DNA of 20,851 nucleotides from Gammaproteobacteria bacterium (GCA_020444775.1 JAGRHX010000145.1:1-20851); one strand, 5' to 3'. Shown: positions 1 through 8,187, numbered from the stretch's first letter. Made by a program: numbers and translations. Notes: generated by a model not told the origin, from the letters alone.

Positions 1-194
1 TACAGCAGGACCACGATCAGCAGCAGCCCGATCAGCGTCGCGACGTTGGCGCTGGCCAGGACCCGATCGTAGATCTGCAGCATGAAGATCGGCCCGGTCA
101 GATAGAGCAGATTGATCAGCAGCGAGAAGAGCGCCACGACCCACAACCACCCGAAGGTGACCGGCCCGGCGCCGCCGGTGCCCTCAGCGCTCAT
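1..194 (-). CDS. Type I secretion system permease/ATPase, N-terminal part (cut by window edge)
   Basis: This is the 5' end of a minus-strand gene that continues beyond the left edge; only the first 64 codons are visible. The ATG at 192-194 is followed by a short Gly-rich tail and then a membrane segment leading into GPIFMLQIYDRVLASANVAT. That motif is the hallmark of the first transmembrane region of PrtD/LapB/HlyB-type exporters (family members read FMLQVYDRVLPS..VPTL). From family knowledge, such proteins are inner-membrane ABC exporters that drive one-step secretion of RTX proteins, proteases or adhesins through a membrane fusion protein and an outer membrane channel. The ATPase domain is outside the window. 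A weak GGGA lies about 9 bases before the ATG. The gene is divergent from a NodT-type outer membrane factor, which may be its partner. The family call is confident; the cargo is unknown. Confidence 0.85.
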   Translation of the reverse strand, partial: MSAEGTGGAGPVTFGWLWVVALFSLLINLLYLTGPIFMLQIYDRVLASANVATLIGLLLIVVLL

Positions 195-687
195 ACCGTC
201 TGTCCCGGGCTATGTTGCTGCAACGTGTCCTCCACTCCAGGCTGGGTTGCTCCGGTGATCTTTCCCGGCTGTTCATCGGCGTTATTACATCGGCAGTTGT
301 CGGCAGATCCTCACCGGATTGAACATCTGTCGGCCGCTCGCATGCCCAGCCATCGACCGGACTGCTGGGGCGTTCAAGAGCTCGCGGGACAACCGCTGGT
401 GAGGCCGTGGACGATCGCGCACGGGGCGCGTGTAGCGTTGCTGTCAGGCTCGCGCAGGAGTATCGCATTGTTCTAGAATCGACTTCCAAAATCTTCGTTA
501 ACCCGCTATCAGTTCAATATAATCGACAGAAATGGGCTGGCTCCATCGAGCAGTCACGGACCATCTGGCCCGGATCATTCGGCCCGACCCATCTGGGTTG
601 AGAGCCAGGAAACCGCGAGGACCATCAGGAGCCGACCAGCGGCGACTGGCCGGGTATCTGGACCGCGCTGGCTTGGGAGTACACCGA
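195..687. other. Divergent intergenic region, no convincing gene
   Basis: About 490 bases separate the secretion gene and the outer membrane factor. Open frames exist on both strands here, but none gives a recognisable protein or a good ribosome site, so I leave them out. The right half becomes clearly A/T-richer (about 460-530) than the flanks and holds the TATAAT box annotated separately, plus the palindromes TTCTAGAA (471-478) and GTTAAC. If transcription starts near 530, the outer membrane factor has a leader of roughly 155 bases. Confidence 0.6.
495..523 (+). promoter_or_regulatory. Candidate sigma-70 promoter for the outer membrane factor gene
   Basis: A perfect -10 hexamer TATAAT sits at 518-523 in an A/T-rich patch. 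A weak -35 (TCGTTA, 495-500; three of six consensus bases) stands 17 bases upstream. Transcription would begin near 530. An ATG lies at 532, so a leaderless reading is formally possible. However, the protein from 532 would carry about 52 residues before any signal peptide, so I prefer the internal TTG start at 688. Confidence 0.45.
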
Positions 688-2169
688 TTGCGAACAGGCT
701 TCGACGCGAGCCGCGTACCGCTGGTCCGGTCCCGGGTTCCCCTGTGCCGTGCGGCCACCTGCTGCGTGGCTGTGTGCGGTGCGGTGATCCTCGCTGCTTG
801 CAGCGGACCGACACCGACCCGGGTGCCACGAGAAGGCATCCTCGCGGCTATCCAACAGCCGCTGCCCAGCCAGGCCCGGGCCGATGCACTGCTGGCCGAG
901 GTCCGCTACAGCGCTACGGACGCCCGTCCCTGGTGGCAGGACTTCGGCGATCCGCTGCTGGACCGGCTCGTCAGCACCGCGCAAGCGCAAGCTTTCGAGG
1001 TGCGCCGCGCGCGCGCCAGTCTGATGCAGGCGCGCGCCAGCCTGCGCGCCGCGCAGGCTGGCGGCATGCCGAGCATCACCTTGCAGGCCAGCCAGCAGAA
1101 CGAGCAGCGAAATCTGCTGGCCGACGGTCTGGGCGGGGACAGCCTGCAATCGCAGTCCAGTCTCGGCCTCAACCTCGACTGGCAGCTGGATCTGTTCAAC
1201 CAGATCGGCTCATCGGTGGCCGCTGCCGAGGCCCGCACCGGATCCGCCGAGGCCTTGCTGCGCGATGTGCAACGACTGCTGACCAACCAGATCGTATCCA
1301 GTTACGTGCAACTGCGCAGCGTGCAGCGACGTCGTCAGATCGCCGAGGACAGCGAGCGTCGGCGGGCAGACAACGTGACGCGTATGAACCGGCTGGTGAA
1401 GACCGGCTACGGCACGGCGCTGGACCTGCGTCGGGCCGAGAGCCAGCTGTTCGAAGCGCGGGCGCAGCGCGAGGCCCTGGCCAGTGCCGAGGTGCAGCTC
1501 GTCAACGCCCTCGCAGTGCTCGCCAATCAGCGGCTCGACGAGGCCCGCGCGCTGCTCGCGGACCCCGCTCCGCTGTTCGAGCCACCGGCAGTTGCCCCCC
1601 TGCCCTCCGTCGATCAGCTGCTCATGCAACGCCCGGACCTGCGTGCTCGCGAGCGGGCGCTGACCGCGGCGGCCTTCGATGTGGATGCCAGCAAGGCTGC
1701 GCTCTATCCGAGCATGTCGCTCGGTGGTCTGGTTTTCGGTAGCGGTCAGGCAGCCGGACTCTTTCCATCGCTGGAGTTGCTCTCAGGTCGTCTGCTCGCC
1801 AACCTGGCCTGGCCGCTGCTCGGGCGGGGACGATTGCTGGCCGACGTGGATCTGCGCACGGCTCAGCTCGAGCGGGCCCTGACCGACTACGAGCAGTCCG
1901 TGGTCGAGACCGTCGCCCAGATTGATTCCGCGCTGAACGCTTTGAAGCGTACCCGGGACATCCATCAGTACCGGGTCGAGGCGGCGGATGCGGCGCGCGA
2001 GGCCGAGACGCTCTCGCACCGCTTGTTCATGGCCGGTGAGCTGGAGTACGTCTCGGTGGTCGTCGCCGAGCAGACCCGTTCCGCCGCCGAAGACGCCGAG
2101 GTGGTCGCGCAACGGGACGCCGTGCAGGCCTGGGTCGACTATGTCTCGGCCATCGCGCCGGTCTGGTGA
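688..2169 (+). CDS. NodT/TolC-like outer membrane efflux lipoprotein
   Basis: This is an outer membrane factor that forms a trimeric channel-tunnel for tripartite export. I choose the TTG at 688 because GGGAG (675-679) precedes it by 8 bases. From there the protein opens with basic residues, a hydrophobic stretch and the lipobox ILAAC, with Cys38 as the lipidated residue; this leaves 493 aa, normal for NodT proteins. The frame is open back to an ATG at 532, but that extension is not signal-like. The duplicated OEP domain is visible: long heptad-like helices with ARASLMQARASLRAAQ in the first half and the NodT signature RPDLRARERALTAA plus ALYPSMSLGG in the second half. The usual partners are RND or ABC exporters. 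The only exporter in the window is the divergent type I secretion gene. The family is sure; the pairing is inferred. Confidence 0.88.
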   Translation: MRTGFDASRVPLVRSRVPLCRAATCCVAVCGAVILAACSGPTPTRVPREGILAAIQQPLPSQARADALLAEVRYSATDARPWWQDFGDPLLDRLVSTAQAQAFEVRRARASLMQARASLRAAQAGGMPSITLQASQQNEQRNLLADGLGGDSLQSQSSLGLNLDWQLDLFNQIGSSVAAAEARTGSAEALLRDVQRLLTNQIVSSYVQLRSVQRRRQIAEDSERRRADNVTRMNRLVKTGYGTALDLRRAESQLFEARAQREALASAEVQLVNALAVLANQRLDEARALLADPAPLFEPPAVAPLPSVDQLLMQRPDLRARERALTAAAFDVDASKAALYPSMSLGGLVFGSGQAAGLFPSLELLSGRLLANLAWPLLGRGRLLADVDLRTAQLERALTDYEQSVVETVAQIDSALNALKRTRDIHQYRVEAADAAREAETLSHRLFMAGELEYVSVVVAEQTRSAAEDAEVVAQRDAVQAWVDYVSAIAPVW

Positions 2170-2191
2170 GGCGTCGAGCCAGACCGGCGCG
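2154..2191. terminator. Hairpin over the stop codon of the outer membrane factor gene, probable bidirectional terminator
   Basis: A perfect 13-bp inverted repeat (CGCGCCGGTCTGG, 2154-2166, pairing with 2179-2191) encloses a 12-base loop that contains the TGA stop. It lies between two convergent genes, 32 bases before the stop of the crotonase-family gene. There is no T-tract on either strand, so it is terminator-like rather than a textbook intrinsic terminator. Confidence 0.5.
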
Positions 2192-2222
2192 TCGACGATG
2201 TCAGGTGCAGGCGTTCGCGGTC

Positions 2223-3140
2223 TCAGAAATCCCCGCTGCGATAGGCCTTGTCCAGGCGTTCGCGATCCGCCTCGGACAGCTCCGGATACGCCTCGCCCTT
2301 CTGACGCAAGGTACCGTTGAAGTCAGGTGGGCGCTTCTCGTTGAAGGCGACCCGCCCCTCCTCACCGTCGAGCGTGGTATGGATGAGCATCTCGTTCATC
2401 AGGTTCTGGACGTGCCAGGCCGCATCGGTCGGCATCTCGCCGAAGCGCACCACGAATTCCTTCATCATGCGTACCGCCACCGGTGGCAGCTTGACGATAT
2501 GGCGCGCGTAGCGCTCGGCCCGTTCCATGAGCTGGTCGTGTGGCACGACCTCGTTGACCAGCCCGATGCGATGCGCCTCGTGGGCGTCCACCGGCTCGTC
2601 GGTGAGCAGGATCTTCATCGCGTCGATGTAGCGTAGCTGCTTCATCAGCAAGGTCGCGCCCGGGCCACGGCCCAGCCAGCCCTGGGTGAGCAGCGCAAAC
2701 TTGAAGCGCGCATGCTCGGCGCTGGCGATGCGGATATCGGTGCAGGCCAGGAGCAGATACAGGCCGGCACCGGCGGCCCAGCCGTTCACCGCGGCGATCA
2801 CAGGCTTCCATACGCGCGGATAGTGATCGCCCATGCGACCGTCCACACCGGTGCGTTGGCCGTGCACGGTGCCGGCCAAAGGCCAGAAGATCCGTTCGGT
2901 CCGCAGGCGCTCACGCTCCGCCTCGGTGATGTCGGGCAGCGGCGCGAGGTTGTGACCACCGCAAAAATGCCGGTCACCGGTTCCGGTGACGATCGCGCAG
3001 CGGATGTCACGATCCTCCCACAGATCGATCCAGGCCTCGGAGATCTCGTCGGAGGTCGGCTTGTCGAGAATGTTGGCCTTCTCGGGATTGTCTAGCGTGA
3101 TGTACGCGACACCTTCGCGCTTCTCATAACGGATGGACAC
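2223..3140 (-). CDS. Enoyl-CoA hydratase/isomerase (crotonase) family protein
   Basis: A 305-aa crotonase-fold protein. The GTG start at 3140 is chosen because GGAGAG lies 8 bases upstream and the protein begins at the conserved first strand (MSIRYEKREGVAYITLDNPE). The frame stays open a further 37 codons with no family match. The first oxyanion-hole region is HFCGGHNL (58-65) and the second is NGWAAGAGLYLLLACTD (119-135). The two acid residues of classical hydratases (Glu144 and Glu164 in rat ECH) are not found at the matching places: hydrophobic residues sit at the first (GAGLYLLL), and FALLTQG replaces FGQPEI at the second. It may therefore be an isomerase, hydrolase, lyase or otherwise diverged member acting on a CoA thioester. 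It is divergent from an MFS gene across 237 bases. Confidence 0.85.
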   Translation of the reverse strand: MSIRYEKREGVAYITLDNPEKANILDKPTSDEISEAWIDLWEDRDIRCAIVTGTGDRHFCGGHNLAPLPDITEAERERLRTERIFWPLAGTVHGQRTGVDGRMGDHYPRVWKPVIAAVNGWAAGAGLYLLLACTDIRIASAEHARFKFALLTQGWLGRGPGATLLMKQLRYIDAMKILLTDEPVDAHEAHRIGLVNEVVPHDQLMERAERYARHIVKLPPVAVRMMKEFVVRFGEMPTDAAWHVQNLMNEMLIHTTLDGEEGRVAFNEKRPPDFNGTLRQKGEAYPELSEADRERLDKAYRSGDF

Positions 3141-3377
3141 GATGCGGGCTCTCCAGAGGTACCAGGAAACCGAGCGTGAGCTGCCGGCAGGCAAACTCCA
3201 CGCCCGGCTGTTGTAGCATAGGCCACCCCGATACGGCACCGGGCGGTGCATGCTCCAGTCCGACCGGGCACATGCCAGCAGGCGGGCTCGAGCCGGCTCC
3301 GGATCCGCCTTGACCTGCCTGGACGCCGCCCTGCATCGCTCACTACCATCAATCCCACGAGGTCCGGTTCGACATCG

Positions 3378-4583
3378 ATGCCGATGCTACTCGTCGCCAT
3401 GGTCTCCATGTTGGTGCAGCAGACGATGGCCACCATCGCGAAGACGGCCGTGCCGGTCATGTTCAAGGCGATCGCGGACGATCTGGGCTTCGACCCCGAG
3501 CTGGTGCTTGCCTTCACCTGGGTGGTGGCCAGCGTCGCGGTGATCGGCATGCTCGGCTGCGGCGCGTTCATCATCCGCTTTGGTGCCTTGCGGGTCAGCC
3601 AGGTGAGTTGCCTGCTGATGGCGCTGGGGCTGGTCATCGTCAGTCTGGCCGACGGGTCGCCGCTGATCGCGCTCGTCATCCTCTGTCTGGCCGGGATGGT
3701 GCTGAGCCTGGGCGTGGTGGCCGCGACCCCGGCCAGCTCGCAGATCCTGGCGCGTTATTCGCCGCCGCGCTGGAGCCCGCTGGTGTTCTCCATCAAGCAG
3801 ACCGGTGTGCCGGCCGGTGTGGCGCTGGCGAGCTTCACCATTCCGTTGATCATCCTCGCCAGCGACTGGCGCAGCGCCGCGCTGGTGCTGGCGGCGGGCT
3901 GCGCGGCAATCGCCGTGGCCTTGCAGCCGTGCCGCGCCGAGTTCGACCGGGACCGCGAGCCGACGCAGCGTCTGCGCCTGTCGGGACTGCGTCAGACCTT
4001 CAGGGCGGTGCTCGACGAGCCAGAGCTTCGGACCCTGGCCGCAACCGGTTTTGCCTTCATCGGTCTGCAGTCGATCTACGTCAACTACACGGTCGTCTAT
4101 CTGACCGAGGAGGTCGGCTACGACCTGGAGCAGGCCGGCGCGGCGCTCGCCCTGGCGACCCTGATCGCCGCGCCGGGACGAATCGTCTGGGGCTGGATTG
4201 GCAGCACGCTGATGGCGCCTCGCCATCTGCTTGCCTTGCTCGCCTTCGTCATGACCATTGCCTGCGCGATGATGGGGACCTTCGATGCCGACTGGTCACC
4301 GGCCTGGGTGATGGTGCCATTGGTGGGGGTGAGCGCGACCGCGTTGTCCTGGCACGGCGTGCTGTTGTCCGAGATCGCCCGGATCGCCGCCGCCGCTGGA
4401 ACGCCGCGTCTCACCGCGCAGATGACCGGCGGCGTGCTGGCCTTTGGCTCGGCCGCGCAGTCGTTGTTTCCGCTACTGTTCGGACTGGGCTACGTGATCG
4501 CCGGCTACGCCGGCGCTTTCGGCGCGACCGCCTTGCCGGCGTTCGCGGTCGGTATCATGCTGTCGCGCGGTCGGGCGCGCTGA
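3378..4583 (+). CDS. MFS transporter
   Basis: A 401-aa polytopic membrane protein with about 12 hydrophobic segments in two bundles, split by a charged loop (CRAEFDRDREPTQRLRLSGL). The motif SIKQTGVPAGVALA in the fifth helix region is common in MFS carriers of the organic-anion/CynX-like type. The start is taken as ATG 3378, where the first membrane helix begins (MPMLLVAMVSMLV); GAGG at 3359-3362 is rather far away (15 bases), and ATG 3384 is an alternative. The longer frame back to 3246 adds a basic, proline-rich leader unlike any MFS protein. It is divergent from the crotonase gene and convergent with hyuB (15 bases apart). The likely role is import of the substrate used by nearby catabolic genes; no substrate can be assigned. 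Confidence 0.82.
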   Translation: MPMLLVAMVSMLVQQTMATIAKTAVPVMFKAIADDLGFDPELVLAFTWVVASVAVIGMLGCGAFIIRFGALRVSQVSCLLMALGLVIVSLADGSPLIALVILCLAGMVLSLGVVAATPASSQILARYSPPRWSPLVFSIKQTGVPAGVALASFTIPLIILASDWRSAALVLAAGCAAIAVALQPCRAEFDRDREPTQRLRLSGLRQTFRAVLDEPELRTLAATGFAFIGLQSIYVNYTVVYLTEEVGYDLEQAGAALALATLIAAPGRIVWGWIGSTLMAPRHLLALLAFVMTIACAMMGTFDADWSPAWVMVPLVGVSATALSWHGVLLSEIARIAAAAGTPRLTAQMTGGVLAFGSAAQSLFPLLFGLGYVIAGYAGAFGATALPAFAVGIMLSRGRAR

Positions 4584-4603
4584 ACCATCGGCACGCGTTC
4601 AGC
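4579..4603. terminator. Hairpin spanning both stop codons between MFS and hyuB genes
   Basis: GCTGAAC (4579-4585) and GTTCAGC (4597-4603) form a perfect 7-bp stem with an 11-base loop. The arms contain the stop codons of the two converging genes. No T-tract follows on either strand, so its use as a bidirectional terminator is inferred from position. Confidence 0.4.
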
Positions 4604-6311
4604 CTTGCCGCCGGCCGTGCAGGCCATCGAGCCGGTCGCGCTCACGGTCGGCGGCGCTGCGCAGTGCCGGATCGCCGTAACCGCCGCCGCCGCCGGTCTG
4701 CAGCACCAATCGGTCGCCACGGCGTAGCGGGAAGCTTTGCTTGGCGCCGAGCTCGATGCGCTCGTTGCCACGCTCCACCCAGGTTCGCGCGCAGGCGCCG
4801 GGTCCACCACCAAACAGACCAGTGGGCGCAATCTTGAAACGATCCGCGTAGGTGGCGAAGGTGACGTCGTCGCACAGCACCTCGAAGATGCGCTGCACGC
4901 CCAGACCACCACGGTGTTGCCCGTCTCCACCGGAGTGCTCGACCAGGCTGTAGTCGAGCACGCGAAAGAAATCGTAGGTCATGTCGATGGCCTCGATGGG
5001 GATGTTGCTGCAGTTCGACAGCGGGCTGTCGACCGCATCGCAACCGTCACCCTGCGGGCCCGCGCCATAGCCGCCACCGAATATCTCCAGATAGATGTTG
5101 TAGCCGCGCTCGCTCAGATGGCTCAGACAGGCCGAGGTGGTGGTGTCGTAACCCGAGGCGATGACGCGATCCGGGACCACCTGCGCGAAGGCCTTCATGA
5201 CCGCGTCGAAGACCCTGTAGCTGGGTAACAGGCGTGCCCGGACCGGTGCTGGTGGTCGCGGATTGAGAATGCTGCCGTACGGTGCGCTGACCTTGAGCAC
5301 GCGGCTGCTGCCGGTGTTGAAGGGGATGTCCGCGTCGGTCAGCACCGACTTCACGACCGAGGCGGTAGCGCCGACCGTCGAGGCGAAGGGATTGTTCATG
5401 TTCGACTTCACCTGCGGGCTGCTGCCCTCGAAGTCGACCGAGATGTCCGAGCCGGCTATCGTCACCGTGGCCCGAATCGGTAGCGGACCGCTGCCGTGAG
5501 CGTCATCGTCCAGCGCATCCTCGCCCACGTAGACGCCGTCGGGGATCTCCGCAATCGCCGCCCGCAGGCGCCGCTCTGAGTAATCCTGGATCGCATCCAT
5601 CACCTGGAGCACGGTTTCGACACCATGCTTCCGGCACAGCTCCCGAACGCGTTGAGCACCGATCCGATTGGCGGCGAACTGGGCGTTGAAGTCGCCGACC
5701 GTGGCGTCCGGCATACGGATGTTGGCGCGCAGCAGCCGTTCCAACGGACCACCGTTCCAATCCCGGTCGATGTTGTAACAGCTCGGCGGCAGGATGATGC
5801 CTTCTTGGTGGACATCGGTGGCATTCGGGTTCAGACCGGGTGCGCCGCCGCCCAGATCGATGTGATGCGCCACTGAGGCGCTGAAACCGATGAGCCGGTC
5901 CTCGAAGAAGATCGGCGTGTAGATGAACACGTCCGGGACGTGCTGGCCGCCGTTGAAGGGGTCGTTGTTGATGTAGAAATCGCCTTCACGCAGCTGCTCG
6001 GGGGCAACGACCGCTGCGCATGGCGCAAAGGTGTGGCTGATCGAACCGAGCTGCAAGGGGATGAGCTCGGCCTGTGAGACCACGTTGCCGTGCCGGTCGA
6101 GCAGCGCGGTGGAGCAATCGGAGGCTTCGCGAACGATCGGTGAGTGGGCCGAACGGATCAGCTTGGCGCCCATCTCGTTTGCCGCGGCGAGCAGCGCCTG
6201 GGTGATGACCGCCTGGTCGGCCGGATCCAGGACGACGCCCGGCGCGGGGAGTGTCTCGGCATCGGGCTGGCGTGGGGAAGACTGCCGTGGCGGCTGGGCG
6301 GATTGTGACAT
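4599..6311 (-). CDS. hyuB: Hydantoinase B/oxoprolinase family protein (HyuB)
   Basis: A 570-aa protein of the HyuB family, the second subunit of ATP-dependent N-methylhydantoinase/5-oxoprolinase-type enzymes, which open cyclic amides; relatives include acetophenone carboxylase subunits. Visible signatures are DFYINNDPFNGGQHVPD (111-127), AHHIDLGG (148-155) and the C-terminal glycine-rich GGGGGYGDP. Length matches the family. I choose ATG 6311 because GGAG (6320-6323) precedes it by 8 bases; an upstream in-frame start at 6341 lacks this. It is the last gene of the minus-strand group. Its partner hyuA is encoded upstream at 8238-10262, and the two are separated by DHH and BLUF genes. The substrate is not predictable. 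Confidence 0.9.
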   Translation of the reverse strand: MSQSAQPPRQSSPRQPDAETLPAPGVVLDPADQAVITQALLAAANEMGAKLIRSAHSPIVREASDCSTALLDRHGNVVSQAELIPLQLGSISHTFAPCAAVVAPEQLREGDFYINNDPFNGGQHVPDVFIYTPIFFEDRLIGFSASVAHHIDLGGGAPGLNPNATDVHQEGIILPPSCYNIDRDWNGGPLERLLRANIRMPDATVGDFNAQFAANRIGAQRVRELCRKHGVETVLQVMDAIQDYSERRLRAAIAEIPDGVYVGEDALDDDAHGSGPLPIRATVTIAGSDISVDFEGSSPQVKSNMNNPFASTVGATASVVKSVLTDADIPFNTGSSRVLKVSAPYGSILNPRPPAPVRARLLPSYRVFDAVMKAFAQVVPDRVIASGYDTTTSACLSHLSERGYNIYLEIFGGGYGAGPQGDGCDAVDSPLSNCSNIPIEAIDMTYDFFRVLDYSLVEHSGGDGQHRGGLGVQRIFEVLCDDVTFATYADRFKIAPTGLFGGGPGACARTWVERGNERIELGAKQSFPLRRGDRLVLQTGGGGGYGDPALRSAADRERDRLDGLHGRRQG

Positions 6312-6365
6312 GGGCGCGACTCCGATCGGATGCTCGGCCACATTGTAGGCGCAAAGCCGTCCACG

Positions 6366-6405
6366 TCGACCGCCAACCCCGGTTGTCCGACCTTGCGGCG
6401 GTCGA
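6366..6405 (-). terminator. Stem-loop between the BLUF and hyuB genes
   Basis: TCGACCGCC (6366-6374) and GGCGGTCGA (6397-6405) are perfect 9-bp inverted arms around a 22-base loop that can itself pair. It stands in the 132-base gap after the BLUF stop. No U-tract follows, so it could be a weak terminator, an RNA-processing site or an attenuator ahead of hyuB. Confidence 0.3.
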
Positions 6406-6443
6406 TTCTCGGACGTCGGGTCCTCAGCGGGACGGCCGGGGGC

Positions 6444-6893
6444 TCAGGCCGAGGCGTGTTGGCGCCACTTGCCTTCGCGGAAGGCGAGCAGGGCCCGGCG
6501 CGCGATGTTGTCCGGCTGGAAGGCGTGACGGCGAAAGCCCTTCTCGAGGAACTGATGGAAGCCTTCCAGGTTCTCGCTGGCGCTCTGTCTGGATCGGTAG
6601 AAACCCATCGACCAGCCTTCGAAGCTGCGCTGGTCCTGGAAACCCCGATACAGCACTCGGGTCTCGATATGCCGGGAGTCGGCCGCGATCTGCTTGTAGA
6701 GCTGCTCGACCCGTGACTTCTCGCCCTCCAGCGCCTGGATGAACGAGCCGTCGTGATAGAGCAGCATGCCGGTGATGTTCAGGCGCTCATTGTTGGCCCG
6801 GGCCTTGGCGAGCAATATCTCGAGCTCGGGCTCGGTGAAGTCGTGGGTTGCTGCGCTGATGTAGACCAGCTGATAGACGGTATCTGTTTGCAT
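6444..6893 (-). CDS. BLUF-domain blue-light sensor protein
   Basis: A 149-aa flavin-binding photoreceptor with a single BLUF domain (about residues 6-98) and a roughly 50-residue helical tail; there is no attached EAL, GGDEF or cyclase domain. The residues that define BLUF photochemistry are all present: Tyr11 (LVYIS), Asn35 (NNERLNITG), Gln53 (FIQALEGE), Trp94 and Met96 (WSMGF). These align with Tyr21, Asn45, Gln63, Trp104 and Met106 of AppA. ATG 6893 is preferred, with AGGG five bases upstream; a GTG at 6917 in frame would add eight residues. Short BLUF proteins act by binding separate partners such as anti-repressors or enzymes. The neighbouring DHH phosphoesterase is a candidate partner by position only. 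It lies between hyuA and hyuB, on the same strand. Confidence 0.93.
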   Translation of the reverse strand: MQTDTVYQLVYISAATHDFTEPELEILLAKARANNERLNITGMLLYHDGSFIQALEGEKSRVEQLYKQIAADSRHIETRVLYRGFQDQRSFEGWSMGFYRSRQSASENLEGFHQFLEKGFRRHAFQPDNIARRALLAFREGKWRQHASA

Positions 6894-6960
6894 ATTGACC
6901 CTGTTGCTCGTTGGCACGGCCGTACGGATGGCGTGTGTCGGAGACGACGGGGATCGCGTC

Positions 6961-6997
6961 GCCCGTGTCGCCCCGGCAGCGTGGGGGCGACACGGGC
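6961..6997 (-). terminator. Strong hairpin after the DHH phosphoesterase gene
   Basis: A perfect 14-bp inverted repeat (6961-6974 with 6984-6997, core GCCCGTGTCGCCCC) encloses a 9-base loop, 17 bases beyond the stop of the DHH gene and before the BLUF gene. It is very G/C-rich and lacks a T-tract. It probably terminates or protects the upstream transcript, which argues that BLUF may have its own promoter. Confidence 0.5.
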
Positions 6998-7013
6998 AAT
7001 CCGTCGGCGAAGC

Positions 7014-7991
7014 TCAGGCGCTCATTCTCAGCCCCGTGGCCGGAACACCGGAGATCCGCTCGATCAGCGCCAGACGCACGGTCTCGGCCTGCTCATTGTC
7101 GATCTGGCAGGTGCCGGCGTTCTGATGACCACCGCCACCGTACTGCAGCATCAGCTCGCCGATGTTGAGCGGCGAGCTACGGTTGACGATCGACTTGCCG
7201 ACCGCGAAGACCGTGTTCTGCTGCTGGCGTCCCCAGAGCACGTGCATGGATATGGTGCACTGCGGATACAGCGCATAGACCATGAATCGATTGGAGACGA
7301 ATATCTGATCCTCTTCGCGCAGATCCAGCACCAGCAGATCGCCGTGCACGCTCGCGCAGCGGCCGACCTGCTCCCGGAACTGTCGATCGTGATCCATGTA
7401 CAGCTCTACCCGCTCCGCGACATCGGGCAGCGCCAGGATCTCGTCGATCGACTTCTCCTTGCAGTGGTCGATCAGATCCATCATCAGCTGATAGTTCGAT
7501 ATCCGGAAGCCGTGGTAGCGACCCAATCCCGTCCGTGCGTCCATCAAGAAGTTGAGCAGCACCCAGCCATTGGGCTCGAGGATCTCGTCGATGGAGAACT
7601 GGGCTGAATCGCCCTGGTCCACCGCCGCCATCATCTCGTCCCAGGCGACCGGAAACGCGTCGTGTCCGCCATAGTGCTTCCAGACCACGCGTGCCGCGGA
7701 CGGCGCGTCCGCGTCGATGACGTGGTTGGCCTGACGGACCGGATTACGCAGCTGCTCGCTGAGGTGATGGTCGAAGCACAGATGCACCTCGGGGCAGTAG
7801 GGCAGATTGGTGGTGATGTCTCGCCCTGACAGCTCGACCTTGCCGTCCTGCATGTCCTTGGGATGCACGAAGGTGATGTCGTCGATGAGATTCAGGTGCT
7901 TGAGCAGCACGGCGCACACCAGCCCATCGAAGTCGCTGCGTGTGACAAGACGATACGTGACGCCGGTGCCTGGCTGATCGGCAGTGGCCAT
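7014..7991 (-). CDS. DHH-family phosphoesterase (exopolyphosphatase/nanoRNase-like)
   Basis: A 325-aa DHH/DHHA1 metal-dependent phosphoesterase. The N-terminal metal motif is RSDFDGLVCA (Asp20, Asp22), the diagnostic FDHHLSE is at 73-79 (Asp74-His75-His76), and the C-terminal substrate motif GGGGH is at 285-289. Family members hydrolyse short RNAs, pAp, linear or cyclic dinucleotides, or polyphosphate; this branch is commonly labelled exopolyphosphatase-like and is not assigned by sequence alone. The start is ATG 7991, supported by GAGGAG (8002-8007) 10 bases upstream. The frame runs on to 8168 with no family similarity. The 246-base gap to hyuA and the strong hairpin after its stop suggest it may be a separate transcription unit within the minus-strand run. 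Confidence 0.88.
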   Translation of the reverse strand: MATADQPGTGVTYRLVTRSDFDGLVCAVLLKHLNLIDDITFVHPKDMQDGKVELSGRDITTNLPYCPEVHLCFDHHLSEQLRNPVRQANHVIDADAPSAARVVWKHYGGHDAFPVAWDEMMAAVDQGDSAQFSIDEILEPNGWVLLNFLMDARTGLGRYHGFRISNYQLMMDLIDHCKEKSIDEILALPDVAERVELYMDHDRQFREQVGRCASVHGDLLVLDLREEDQIFVSNRFMVYALYPQCTISMHVLWGRQQQNTVFAVGKSIVNRSSPLNIGELMLQYGGGGHQNAGTCQIDNEQAETVRLALIERISGVPATGLRMSA

Positions 7992-8168
7992 GGTGACGAT
8001 GCTCCTCGATGTTTGGCGACGTCGTGGCCCTGGCGCGGCGTGCGATATGAGCGCGGACGCCGCAGCCCGGACGATGATCACAGAGCTTTTCGGACGCAAG
8101 CGGCGAAAGCTTGAAGCACGATCCGTCAGGTTCTTCGTGCGCCGGGCGGTGATGGGTGTGCTGCCCAA

Positions 8169-8187
8169 GAGCCTGTGACGAAGGCTC
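8169..8187 (-). terminator. Weak hairpin after hyuA
   Basis: GAGCCT (8169-8174) and AGGCTC (8182-8187) form a 6-bp stem with a 7-base loop, about 50 bases past the hyuA stop. On the minus strand it is followed by only two Ts, so termination is weakly supported. I see no gene in the rest of the 7992-8237 gap. Confidence 0.25.

Noticed and set aside
225..489. Small open frames on both strands in the gap left of the outer membrane factor gene
   Set aside because: No ribosome sites, no family resemblance and compositions typical of random frames.
532..687. ATG 532 as the start of the outer membrane factor, possibly leaderless
   Set aside because: It would place about 52 arginine-rich residues before the signal peptide; the TTG at 688 has a ribosome site and gives a normal lipoprotein signal.
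3310..3338. TTGACC at 3310-3315 as a promoter for the MFS gene at 3378
   Set aside because: No acceptable -10 hexamer is found at 16-18 bases downstream.
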